A stretch of DNA of 64,000 nt from contig DASCMS010000029.1 of NCBI GenBank assembly GCA_036011085.1, forward strand, positions 175,914 through 239,913. Direction: 5' to 3'. Positions 26,450 through 33,835 of this stretch are shown in pieces. The notes under the pieces are model-generated. The model searched no databases and had not been told where the DNA came from. It was given only the letters and a program-made list of their open reading frames with translations. The translations under genes and the position numbers were made by a program. Position 1 is the stretch's first letter. Each line of letters begins with the position of its first letter. This DNA comes from UBA8231 sp036011085 (lineage in GTDB: Bacteria > Latescibacterota > UBA2968 > UBA8231).

Positions 26450-27823
26450 CTACGCCATCGGTGATAAGCGCCCCGGCAGGATCCAGTCGGCGGCGGTCTC
26501 CACCGTGTCCCCCGGGGTGCGACGCGGTCGGCCCACGCTGACGTAGTCGAAGCCGAGTTCGGCCATCTCGCGTGGATCGTAGACGTTGCGGCAGTCGAGC
26601 AGGCGGGGTGAGCCCAGGGCGGACTGGATGCGGGGCAGGTCCATGTTGCGGAACTCGTTCCACTCCGTCATCAACACCAGGACATCGGCGCCGGCAGCAG
26701 CGGAGTAGGGATCGTCAAAGCAGACCAGGCTGGGAAACAGCTCCCTGGCATGGTCCATGGCCACCGGGTCGTAGGCCCGTACCGAAGCACCCTCCTGCAG
26801 CAGGACATCGACCATCTCCATGGCCGGTGATTCGCGCAGGTCATCGGTGTCCGGTTTGAACGAGAGGCCCAGCAGACAGACACTCTGGTCCTCAAAGCTG
26901 CCGATCAGGTCGCGCAGTTTGCCGATCATGTGCCGGCGCTGCTGCACGTTGCTGGGATCGATGCTCTGCACCAGAGGCGCCTCGACGCCCGCCTTGCGCG
27001 CCGTGGCGGCCAGGCCCTGCACATCTTTGGGAAAGCAGCTGCCCCCGTACCCGGCGCCGGCGTACAGGTTGCGCGGGCCGATGCGTTCATCGAGGCCCAT
27101 GCCACGGGCCACGGCGGTGACGTCGGCGTCGAAGGCCTCGCAGATGTTGGCGATCTCGTTGATGAAAGAGATCTTCGCCGCCAGCATGGCGTTGGAGGCG
27201 TACTTGATCATCTCGGCGCTCTGCACATCGGTGAGGACCATGGGCACGTCGCGCTGGTATAATGGTCGATACACATCGATGACCGCCTCCAGGGCGCGCC
27301 GGCTGGAAGCGCCGATGACGACGCGGTCCGGATGCATGAAGTCGTCGATGGCTGACCCCTCGCGCAGGAACTCGGGGTTGGAGACGACGTCGACATCCGC
27401 ATCGGGGCGGACCTCGGCGATGATGGCGCCCACCTCGTCGCCGGTGCCTACGGGGACTGTCGACTTGTTGACGACGATCTTGTAGTCCTCCATGTACTGG
27501 CCAATGGACCGCGCCGCGGCGTGCACATAGGACATGTCGACTTCGCCGGAGGGCTGCGACGGTGTGCCGACACAGATGAAGACGATGTCACTGGACTTGA
27601 TGGCGAAAGCCACATCGGTGGAGAACGAGAGCCGGCCACGGTCGCGGTTGCGTCCCATCAACTCTTCGAGTCCGGGTTCGTAGATGGGCACTTCACCGCC
27701 ACGCAACCGGTCGATGCGCGGCTCGTCGATATCGACGCAGACCACGGCGTTGCCGAAGTCGGCCAGGCAGGCGCCGGACACCAGACCGACATAGCCGGAA
27801 CCCATGACGCAGATGCGTTTCAC
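26450..27823 (-). CDS. ugd: UDP-glucose 6-dehydrogenase
   Basis: A 457-residue NAD-dependent enzyme oxidising UDP-glucose to UDP-glucuronate. The N-terminal Rossmann motif is 'CVMGSGYVGLVSGACLADFG' (about 5-24), the middle domain has 'EMIKYASNAMLAAKISFINE' (about 204-223), and the catalytic cysteine lies in 'GYGGSCFPKDV' (about 259-269). 'LLGLSFKPDTDDLRESPA' (about 318-335) is the UDP-binding C-terminal motif. GDP-mannose dehydrogenase is the nearest alternative. It is the first gene of the leftward exopolysaccharide operon, with a promoter 85 bases upstream, and would feed the UDP-xylose-synthase-like enzyme at 2612. Confidence 0.93.
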   Translation of the reverse strand: MKRICVMGSGYVGLVSGACLADFGNAVVCVDIDEPRIDRLRGGEVPIYEPGLEELMGRNRDRGRLSFSTDVAFAIKSSDIVFICVGTPSQPSGEVDMSYVHAAARSIGQYMEDYKIVVNKSTVPVGTGDEVGAIIAEVRPDADVDVVSNPEFLREGSAIDDFMHPDRVVIGASSRRALEAVIDVYRPLYQRDVPMVLTDVQSAEMIKYASNAMLAAKISFINEIANICEAFDADVTAVARGMGLDERIGPRNLYAGAGYGGSCFPKDVQGLAATARKAGVEAPLVQSIDPSNVQQRRHMIGKLRDLIGSFEDQSVCLLGLSFKPDTDDLRESPAMEMVDVLLQEGASVRAYDPVAMDHARELFPSLVCFDDPYSAAAGADVLVLMTEWNEFRNMDLPRIQSALGSPRLLDCRNVYDPREMAELGFDYVSVGRPRRTPGDTVETAADWILPGRLSPMA

Positions 27824-27886
27824 GAGGCTGGAACTCCGCGTGGAGCGATGGTCAGGACGTTACCCGAAAGGCTACGACCAGGGACG

Positions 27887-27910
27887 AACCCGCTTGCCGC
27901 GCAAGGGGTT
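27887..27910. promoter_or_regulatory. Palindrome overlapping the exopolysaccharide promoter
   Basis: AACCC-G-CTTGC, CGC, GCAAG-GGGTT: ten-base arms with one bulged base around a 3-base centre. Its right end overlaps the -10 box of the minus-strand promoter, and the rest covers the expected start of transcription. It could act as an operator or as a hairpin at the very 5' end of the transcript. No regulator is encoded next to it. Confidence 0.45.
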
Positions 27911-27936
27911 ATACGATGTGGCACACAAACCATCAA
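27908..27936 (-). promoter_or_regulatory. Sigma-70-like promoter of the ugd-rfbB-wza-wzz operon
   Basis: Read on the minus strand, TTGATG (27936-27931) is followed by a 17-base spacer and TATAAC (27913-27908). Four of six -35 bases and five of six -10 bases match consensus and the spacer is optimal. The expected 5' leader is about 80 bases before the ugd start at 27823. The tatD gene ends at 27961 just behind it, so the operon has its own promoter. Confidence 0.65.
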
Positions 27937-27960
27937 GGGTAACCCGAGACCGCGATTGCG

Positions 27961-28731
27961 TCAATTTCCCACGCTGCCTTCTAGATAATGCCGCAGGTTG
28001 TCAGCCAGCTGTTCGGCCAGGGTCTCCAGTGCGACGCCCCGGAGGGCGGCAAGTTTCTCGGCCACGTCCCTCACCCGCCGCGGATGCCCCGGAACGCCGC
28101 CTACGGGCACGGGGGCATCACTCTCCAACAGCAACAGATCGTCGGCGACTTCACAGGCGGCCGCGGCGGCCTGCTCATTCATAAGTACTGTGGGTCCGGC
28201 CGATACGTAGATCCCCTCGTCGTTACTGATCCTGATCAGCTTTCTGGACTCAGTGAACCAGTGCATCTGGGCAGCCAGACCGGTGCGGCGGTGGAAGTCG
28301 ACGGCACGCTCCAGAGTCTGCCGCAGGCAGCGACGGGAGTGCAGATTGACGGGTTTGCCATGGCTCTCGGCGATCTCGAAGTGGACGTCGAGAAGGTGTT
28401 CCTGCTCGGCCTGCTGCGGCGCCGTCGTCGCCCACTTGTGATCGAGGCCGGTCTCGCCGATGACGGCGGCCTCCGCGGCCCGTTCCCGCAGCAGGGCCAG
28501 GTCCGGGGCCAGAGCGTCGGCACCCCGATCTGTCACGGTGCAGGGATGGATGCCGAGGCCCGGCAGAACCCGTCCGGGGAACCGTCGACCAAGGTCGAGG
28601 ACGGCCCGCATCGAGTCGGCCTCCTGAGCCACAGCGACGATCGTCGTAACGCCGACGCCGGCTGCCGTGTCGATCGAGCTGTCGTCCAGCTGATCCAGAT
28701 GGCAGTGACTGTCGGTGAATTCGAGAGGCAC
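27961..28731 (-). CDS. tatD: TatD-family metal-dependent hydrolase (DNase)
   Basis: A 256-residue TIM-barrel hydrolase starting at GTG 28731. Metal ligands are in order: 'TDSHCHLDQL' (about 6-15), 'AVIGETGLDHKW' (about 90-101), 'VNLHSRRC' (about 127), 'MHWFTES' (about 154) and 'LLLESDAPVP' (about 200-209). These are the standard two-metal TatD/YcfH/YjjV sites. It is encoded 7 bases downstream of argC on the same strand and probably co-transcribed with it. The role in DNA degradation or quality control is known from relatives only. Confidence 0.92.
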   Translation of the reverse strand: MPLEFTDSHCHLDQLDDSSIDTAAGVGVTTIVAVAQEADSMRAVLDLGRRFPGRVLPGLGIHPCTVTDRGADALAPDLALLRERAAEAAVIGETGLDHKWATTAPQQAEQEHLLDVHFEIAESHGKPVNLHSRRCLRQTLERAVDFHRRTGLAAQMHWFTESRKLIRISNDEGIYVSAGPTVLMNEQAAAAACEVADDLLLLESDAPVPVGGVPGHPRRVRDVAEKLAALRGVALETLAEQLADNLRHYLEGSVGN

Positions 28732-28738
28732 GCGGTGG

Positions 28739-29731
28739 TCAGGCCGTCAGGCCAGTGGTCTCGTCGAAGCCCAGCATGAGGTTGAGGCACTGCACGGCGT
28801 TGCCGGAAGCGCCCTTGCCGAGGTTGTCCTCACGCCCCACCAGCACGAGGCCGATCTGCGGGTCGCCGAAGACGAACAGGTCGAGTCGATTCGTCAGACT
28901 GGCGCCGTCGAGATCCAGAAACAGTCCGTCGCGCAGTTGATCTCCCGCTTCCGCGGGGGACACCGGCTGTACGAATGGCTCATCAGCATAGCGGGATTGC
29001 CAGACATCGAACACGTGCTGCGGCGTCGTTCCGGACGCAGTCCACCCGGCAGCGGCAACCGGTGTGCTGGTCAGCATGCCGCAATAGGAGTGACTGACGG
29101 AGGGTACAAACAGGGGAGCGTGATGCAGACCGCTGAACCTCTGCATCTCCGCCAGATGTTTGTGGTTTCCATCCAGGCCATAGAGGCAGAAAGGGTGCCC
29201 GGCATCCGCCTGCTCACCGGATGCTGTCGCCTGATAGGCCTCGATCATCTTGCGGCCTCCGCCCGAGTATCCGGATACGGCGTTGACGGTCAGCGCCGCA
29301 TCCGCCCGCAGCAGTCCCGCTTCGATGAGGGGCCGCACGGCAAGGGTGAAACCCACCGGGTAGCAGCCGCAGTTGGCGACCCGATCCGACGTTCGAATGG
29401 CCTGACGCTGCGCAGCCGACAACTCGGGGATGCCGTAGACCCAATCGTCGTGCACGCGACGCGTTGTGCTGGTGTCGATGACGCGCGTACCACTGCCGGG
29501 CTCGATGAGGGCCAGGGCTTCGGCGGCAGCGTCGTCCGGCAGGCAGAGGATGGCCAGATCAACGTCGTTGAGCAGCTGTCGACGAGTCTCGGTATCCTTG
29601 CGCCTGTCTTCCGGAATAAGTTGTACGTTCACATCCGTCCGGGTGGCGAGCAGGTCGCGGATCCGGAGGCCAGTGGTGCCTTCCTGGCCGTCGATGAAAA
29701 TCGAAGGAAGCGGGCTCACGGCAGTTCTCAC
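28739..29731 (-). CDS. argC: N-acetyl-gamma-glutamyl-phosphate reductase
   Basis: A 330-residue arginine biosynthesis enzyme reducing N-acetyl-glutamyl phosphate to the semialdehyde. 'FIDGQEGTTGLRIRDLL' (about 12-28) replaces the usual GATGYTG nucleotide-binding motif, as in the short type 2 ArgC group. The catalytic Cys is in 'VANCGCYPVG' (about 112-121), and 'VNAVSGYSGGGRKMIEAYQ' (about 149-167) is a family hallmark. The first residue is GTG 29731, but GTG 29719 four codons on is equally possible. Other arg genes are not in the window. It is divergent from the pseudouridine-synthase-like gene across 70 AT-richer bases. Confidence 0.9.
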   Translation of the reverse strand: MRTAVSPLPSIFIDGQEGTTGLRIRDLLATRTDVNVQLIPEDRRKDTETRRQLLNDVDLAILCLPDDAAAEALALIEPGSGTRVIDTSTTRRVHDDWVYGIPELSAAQRQAIRTSDRVANCGCYPVGFTLAVRPLIEAGLLRADAALTVNAVSGYSGGGRKMIEAYQATASGEQADAGHPFCLYGLDGNHKHLAEMQRFSGLHHAPLFVPSVSHSYCGMLTSTPVAAAGWTASGTTPQHVFDVWQSRYADEPFVQPVSPAEAGDQLRDGLFLDLDGASLTNRLDLFVFGDPQIGLVLVGREDNLGKGASGNAVQCLNLMLGFDETTGLTA

Positions 29732-29801
29732 CGGGCGGAAGAATAGATGGCAATGGACCAGAAGTAATAAATATCACTCATTGACGAATAAAAACTAACT
29801 C

Positions 29802-30758
29802 TTGAACATTCCATCGTCAACCGGCTGGCGCCAGCGCCTCAACAGTGGCTGGGAGTACCGCGATATCGTCGCAGGTGGTGTGGCTGGCCGCACGGCCCAC
29901 GAGTTTTACGCGGGTCACTATCAGCATTCGACGTCCGAGCAGTGGCATCGTCGGCTGCTGGCTGGCCAGATTCGCCGCGGTGACGAGAGAATCGAGCCGT
30001 CTACCGTGTTACTCGCCGGAGACAGGCTGACATATAGACGCCCCCCCTGGACGGAGCCAGCAGCTCCTCGATGGTTCGCCGTGTTGTACGACGATGGTGA
30101 TCTGCTCGTCGTCGCCAAACCGTCAGGGTTGCAGGTTCTTCCGGCCGCTGAGTTTCTGGAGAATACACTGCTCCATGCGGTGCGCGGGAAGTTCGGTGAC
30201 GGTCCGGCACCGGCGCATCGCCTGGGACGGGGGACATCCGGCCTCGTGCTCTTCGCCCGGTCGGCTCCTCTGCGTCAGGGACTGGCGATCTCTTTCCGCG
30301 ACGGCGGCCTGCGCAAGGTCTACCGAGCCCTCGTCCAGGGTTGTGATCTGGAGGACTCATTCGAGGTCGACGAGCCCATCGGCCGCGTCGACTATCCTGG
30401 AATGGGGTACGTGTACGCCGCCGAACGGACGGGCAAGCCGTCCCGTTCGATCGTGCGAGTACTGGGGCGCCGACCGGACGCAGACAGAAGCCTTGTGGAG
30501 GTCGAGATCCCCACGGGCAGACCACACCAGATCCGCATCCACCTGGCCGCCGCCGGACACCCGCTGGTAGGGGAGCCACTATACGACGCCGGGGGTCGAC
30601 CGAGGTCGGCCCCCGAAGAGAGTTCGTTGAGGCTGCCTCGCCCGGGGGATCTGGGCTACCATCTGCATGCCACGCGCGTGGAACTGACGCACCCGGTCAC
30701 GTCTGCGGCCCTGCAGTTCTACTGCCGGCCACCGGCCGCACTACGTCTCCCAGCGTAA
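29802..30758 (+). CDS. RluA-family pseudouridine synthase-like protein with altered catalytic motif
   Basis: A 318-residue protein with an S4-like N-terminal part ('EQWHRRLLAGQIRRGDERI', about 47-65) and the RluA catalytic fold ('FAVLYDDGDLLVVAKPSGLQVLP', about 91-113). In standard RluA enzymes motif II is HRLDxxTSG, with Asp as the essential catalyst; here it is 'HRLGRGTSGLVLFA' (about 137-150), read as CAT CGC CTG GGA CGG GGG ACA. The rest ('GRPHQIRIHLAAAGHPLVGEPLY', about 246-268) is intact. I recall similar HRLGRGTSG variants in some plant and cyanobacterial relatives but cannot check. It starts at TTG 29802; substrate RNA unknown. Confidence 0.85.
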   Translation: MNIPSSTGWRQRLNSGWEYRDIVAGGVAGRTAHEFYAGHYQHSTSEQWHRRLLAGQIRRGDERIEPSTVLLAGDRLTYRRPPWTEPAAPRWFAVLYDDGDLLVVAKPSGLQVLPAAEFLENTLLHAVRGKFGDGPAPAHRLGRGTSGLVLFARSAPLRQGLAISFRDGGLRKVYRALVQGCDLEDSFEVDEPIGRVDYPGMGYVYAAERTGKPSRSIVRVLGRRPDADRSLVEVEIPTGRPHQIRIHLAAAGHPLVGEPLYDAGGRPRSAPEESSLRLPRPGDLGYHLHATRVELTHPVTSAALQFYCRPPAALRLPA

Positions 30759-30774
30759 CATTCAGCCACGTCGC

Positions 30775-30796
30775 ATGTAACTGTTACATGTTACAT
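30775..30796. promoter_or_regulatory. Putative operator: three GTTACAT-type half-sites before the biosynthetic operon
   Basis: ATGTAAC-T-GTTACAT (30775-30789) is a perfect inverted repeat with 7-base arms, and a third direct copy GTTACAT follows at 30790-30796. A degenerate GTAACAT lies at 30755-30761, at the very end of the preceding gene. The third copy overlaps the -35 region of the likely promoter. Closely spaced short half-sites of this kind are typical for ribbon-helix-helix repressors, and the first gene of the operon encodes a protein with that predicted fold. Confidence 0.6.
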
Positions 30797-30819
30797 AGCA
30801 CCCGGTGTACGCTGACAAT
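30791..30819 (+). promoter_or_regulatory. Candidate promoter of the aminolipid-type biosynthetic operon
   Basis: TTACAT (30791-30796), 17-base spacer, GACAAT (30814-30819). Both boxes are only moderate matches to sigma-70 consensus, but the spacing is optimal and the GTTACAT operator half-site covers the -35. Transcription would start near 30826, about 140 bases before the first gene, leaving a long structured leader. Confidence 0.4.
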
Positions 30820-30892
30820 GCGCTCTCTTTCCGGGTGAGACAAAGATCCATAACTCATTGCCGTCCTGTGCATTACCCCGCTGAATGGCCGA

Positions 30893-30941
30893 GCTGCTCT
30901 GGTGTCGGCTTGCGAATTGCTTCCCTGCGCAACAGAGCAGC
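30893..30941 (+). promoter_or_regulatory. Stable hairpin in the 5' leader of the biosynthetic operon
   Basis: GCTGCTCTG (30893-30901) pairs perfectly with CAGAGCAGC (30933-30941). Inside, TTGCG (30910-30914) pairs with CGCAA (30928-30932), leaving an 8-base bulge on the 5' side and a 13-base loop. It ends 23 bases before the first ATG (30965). No T run follows, so it is not a simple terminator. It may shape translation or stability of the leader; no known riboswitch class was recognised. Confidence 0.5.
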
Positions 30942-30964
30942 ACGATCCTCACGCGGAAGGGACT

Positions 30965-31264
30965 ATGAGCAATCCGGAATCGACACCCGAAGCGGACCGT
31001 ACCCAGTACTACTTCTCCCTCGGCCTGCCGGTAAAGTCCGTCCGCTACCTGGAATGGCTCGGCCTCGAGGCCAAACGCAAGGGGGGCGCCCGCCTGCCCA
31101 AGGCCGCCATCGTCAGAGCCCTGATCAACGTCGCCATGCGCATGGATATCGACGTCTCAGGTTGCAGAACCCAGGTCGGGCTCGAGGATCGGGTCTGGCA
31201 GCTGATCCAGCGTGCCGATGACGATCACCGATCGTCCCGGGTTGCCGAGGGAGGTGCGCCATGA
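30965..31264 (+). CDS. Small protein, probable ribbon-helix-helix DNA-binding regulator
   Basis: A 99-residue protein from ATG 30965, preceded by GGAAGGGA. I do not recognise a family by sequence. The pattern fits a ribbon-helix-helix fold: a short strand 'QYYFSLGLP' (about 14-22), helix 'KSVRYLEWLGLEAKRKGG' (about 24-41), then 'RLPKAAIVRALINVAMRM' (about 43-60) as the second helix after a turn. It is the first gene of the biosynthetic operon and its stop overlaps the ATG of the first ketosynthase (ATGA). A tandem/inverted operator lies upstream, suggesting autoregulation. The fold is inferred by eye, and an accessory protein remains possible. Confidence 0.65.
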   Translation: MSNPESTPEADRTQYYFSLGLPVKSVRYLEWLGLEAKRKGGARLPKAAIVRALINVAMRMDIDVSGCRTQVGLEDRVWQLIQRADDDHRSSRVAEGGAP

Positions 31265-32535
31265 TCACGACGAAACACCGCGATCCCTATGCCACGCGTG
31301 TCGTCGTCACCGGTCTTGGCGCGATCACTCCCATCGGCGCGACGGTGGTCGATTTCTGGGACAGCCTCGCCAACGGTGTATCCGGTGGACGGCGTATCCG
31401 CAACACGCCGCTGGAGGATTTCCCCGTCCAGATCGGGGCCGAGATAGACCTCCCCGATCTGACCGACTACTTCCCCCGCCGAATGGCGCGTCGGCTCGGA
31501 CGCTTCGTCATCTTCGGCCACATCGCCGCCGCGCAGGCCTTCGACGACGCTGGCTTCACCAGGGATGGAGTGGTCGACGAGTCGCCCAGGTTCGGCGCCA
31601 TCATCGGTACCGGCGAAGGGGGGGCGGGACTACACTTCGACACCTTCCTGCGCATCCAGGATCGTTCGATGGAATCGGTATCCCCCTTCTACGTCCCCGG
31701 TGTCATCCCCAATTCGCCCACAGCCTGGTTCTGTAAGGAGTACGGCCTCACGGGACCGAGTTACTCCGTCAATTCCGCCTGCGCCTCGGGCAATCACGCC
31801 TTCGGCTCTGCCTCGATGGCGATCCGCATGGGTCTGGCTGACGTCATGTTTGCCGGTGCTACCGAGGCACTGATGAACATCCCGGCCTTTGCCGGCCTGG
31901 GGGCGCTGGGCGCCCTGTCAGAAGGCAACGGCGATCCAGCCCGCGCCAGCAAGCCCTTCGATCGAGATCGTGACGGTTTCGTCCTCGGCGAGGGCGCCGG
32001 CGTCCTGTGCCTGGAGGAGCTCGACCACGCGCGCCGCCGGGGGGCCCGGATCTACGCCGAGCTGACCGGCTTCGGCTGCTCCACCGACGCCCACGACATG
32101 GTTGCGCCCCATCCGCAGGGCACGGGGGCGGCTACCGCCATGCAGATGGCGCTGGACCAGGCCCAGCTCGGTCCTGGTGACATCGACCTGGTCAGTGCCC
32201 ACGCGACATCGACGACGATCGGCGACGCCATCGAGAGCCTGGCGCTGGAGCGCGTGTTCGGCCCGGAGCACTCCCGCAGGGTCTGTGTCCACAGTGTGAA
32301 ATCGATGACGGGCCACTCCATCGGCGCCTCCGCCGGTATCGAAGCCGTGGCGGCGATCATGGCGATCGATCGCGGCATCGTCCACCCATCGATCAACATC
32401 GACGTGCAGGACCCGGAGATCCCGCTCAACGTCGTGCGCGAGACGCGGGAGGCGCGCGTCGATCACGTGCTGTCCAACAGTTTCGGCTTCGGTGGCCAGA
32501 ACGCGGTGGTCGCACTCTCACGGCTGCAGAACTGA
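31261..32535 (+). CDS. Beta-ketoacyl-ACP synthase (FabF-like), first ketosynthase
   Basis: A 424-residue condensing enzyme. The Cys-His-His triad is complete: Cys174 in 'VNSACASGNHAFG', His314 in 'VSAHATSTTIGDA' and His352 in 'SVKSMTGHSIGASAGIE'. 'NVVRETREARVDHVLSNSFGFGGQNAVVALSRL' is the typical KS end. It should extend an acyl chain on the local ACP with malonyl-ACP; no acyltransferase is in the operon, so malonyl loading would use the cell's FabD. Its neighbour is a second, more divergent ketosynthase starting one base after its stop. Confidence 0.92.
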   Translation: MITTKHRDPYATRVVVTGLGAITPIGATVVDFWDSLANGVSGGRRIRNTPLEDFPVQIGAEIDLPDLTDYFPRRMARRLGRFVIFGHIAAAQAFDDAGFTRDGVVDESPRFGAIIGTGEGGAGLHFDTFLRIQDRSMESVSPFYVPGVIPNSPTAWFCKEYGLTGPSYSVNSACASGNHAFGSASMAIRMGLADVMFAGATEALMNIPAFAGLGALGALSEGNGDPARASKPFDRDRDGFVLGEGAGVLCLEELDHARRRGARIYAELTGFGCSTDAHDMVAPHPQGTGAATAMQMALDQAQLGPGDIDLVSAHATSTTIGDAIESLALERVFGPEHSRRVCVHSVKSMTGHSIGASAGIEAVAAIMAIDRGIVHPSINIDVQDPEIPLNVVRETREARVDHVLSNSFGFGGQNAVVALSRLQN

Positions 32536-32536
32536 C

Positions 32537-33835
32537 GTGACACACGCTGACTCAAAGCGTCGTGTCGTGGTTACGGGGATGGCGACGGTGAATCCCCTGG
32601 CCGACGATGTCGAGACCTATGGGGACCGGTTGCTGGCTGGCGTCTCCGGCATCGGACACTGGTCGTCCATCGATGTCAGCGCTCTCGAATGCCGCATCGG
32701 TGGCGATCTCGGTGACTACGACACGGCGGCGGCTCTGGACAGCCTTGCCGAGTCGATTCCGCAATACTCCCTGGCCAGGGCGCGCAAGCTGTTCAAGACC
32801 AGCACCTTCGCCAACCGGCTGACCATGGTCTGTGCTCTGCGGGCGTGGCTCGACGCGGAGTTGTTCAATGCCACCTTCGATCCCTTCCGGGCCAGCTCGA
32901 TCGTCGGCGGCCACAACTTCAATTCACGATACATCACCCGCAACGTTCATCAGTTCGACGAAGAGCCGGAGTACATCGATCCGCTGCTTGGCGTCGAGGC
33001 CCTCGATCCGAACATCGCTGCCTGCACCGGCGAGATCGTCGGCCTCTGCGGACCGACGCTGACAGTGGGGGGTGCCTGCGCCAGCGGCAACCTGGCTCTG
33101 CGCGCCGGCTTTCGAGACATCGTCACCGGTGACTGCGATCTGTCCGTCGTGTCGAGCGCGGCCTTCGACATGAGTGCCGTCGACATCCAGGCCTCCGTCA
33201 TCCTCAACGCACTGCCTGTCGAGCCGGAGTTCCAGCAGCACCCGGAGCGCGCCTCCAGACCCTTCGACACACGCCGATGCGGCTTCGTGCCCTCCCACGG
33301 AACGGGCACGATGATCCTGGAGGAGCTCAACTGCGCCCGGCGTCGCGGGGCACCCATCTGGGCCGAGCTGCTCGGCGTGGCGGCCAACGCCAATGGTGAC
33401 CATCTGCCGGCGCCCTCGGCACCCTTCCAGGCACGCATCATGCAGCAGCTGCTGACAGCCACCGGCACCCACCCCGAGCAGGTCGACTACGTCAATTGCC
33501 ACGCCACCAGTACGCCCTTGGGCGACCTGGAGGAGGTACGCGCCATCAAGGCCGCCTTCGGTGACCATGCCTGGCGCCTGAAGCTGAACGCCCCCAAGTC
33601 GATGCTCGGCCACACCTGCTGGGCGGCGCCGATCGTCGAGACCATCGGCGGCCTGGTGCAGATGCAGCGCGGGCAGTTGCACCCGACGATCAACGTCGAC
33701 GAGGTCGATCCCGAAATCGACCTCGACATCTGCGCCAACGAGCCCCAGGAACACGAGACGGTCTATATGCTGAAGAATGCCTTCGGCTTCGGCGGTATCA
33801 ACTGCTGCAGCCTCTACCGACGCTGGGATAGTTGA
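32537..33835 (+). CDS. Second beta-ketoacyl synthase, divergent
   Basis: A 432-residue ketosynthase homologue starting at GTG 32537. The active site is intact: Cys181 in 'VGGACASGNLALR', His322 in 'VNCHATSTPLGDLEE' and His359 in 'KSMLGHTCWAAP'. It is therefore not a chain-length factor (which would lose the Cys) nor the Cys-to-Ser decarboxylase usual in beta-branching cassettes. The N-terminal half is diverged ('GGHNFNSRYITRN', about 124-136), with a cysteine-rich end 'GGINCCSLYRRW'. Pairing with the first KS suggests a heterodimer or a separate initiation/branching role. Translation is coupled to the next SDR gene by a TTGA overlap. Confidence 0.88.
   Translation: MTHADSKRRVVVTGMATVNPLADDVETYGDRLLAGVSGIGHWSSIDVSALECRIGGDLGDYDTAAALDSLAESIPQYSLARARKLFKTSTFANRLTMVCALRAWLDAELFNATFDPFRASSIVGGHNFNSRYITRNVHQFDEEPEYIDPLLGVEALDPNIAACTGEIVGLCGPTLTVGGACASGNLALRAGFRDIVTGDCDLSVVSSAAFDMSAVDIQASVILNALPVEPEFQQHPERASRPFDTRRCGFVPSHGTGTMILEELNCARRRGAPIWAELLGVAANANGDHLPAPSAPFQARIMQQLLTATGTHPEQVDYVNCHATSTPLGDLEEVRAIKAAFGDHAWRLKLNAPKSMLGHTCWAAPIVETIGGLVQMQRGQLHPTINVDEVDPEIDLDICANEPQEHETVYMLKNAFGFGGINCCSLYRRWDS

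Noticed and set aside
32537..33835. Chain-length factor of a type II polyketide synthase
   Set aside because: The active-site Cys181 and both His are intact, whereas chain-length factors replace the Cys.
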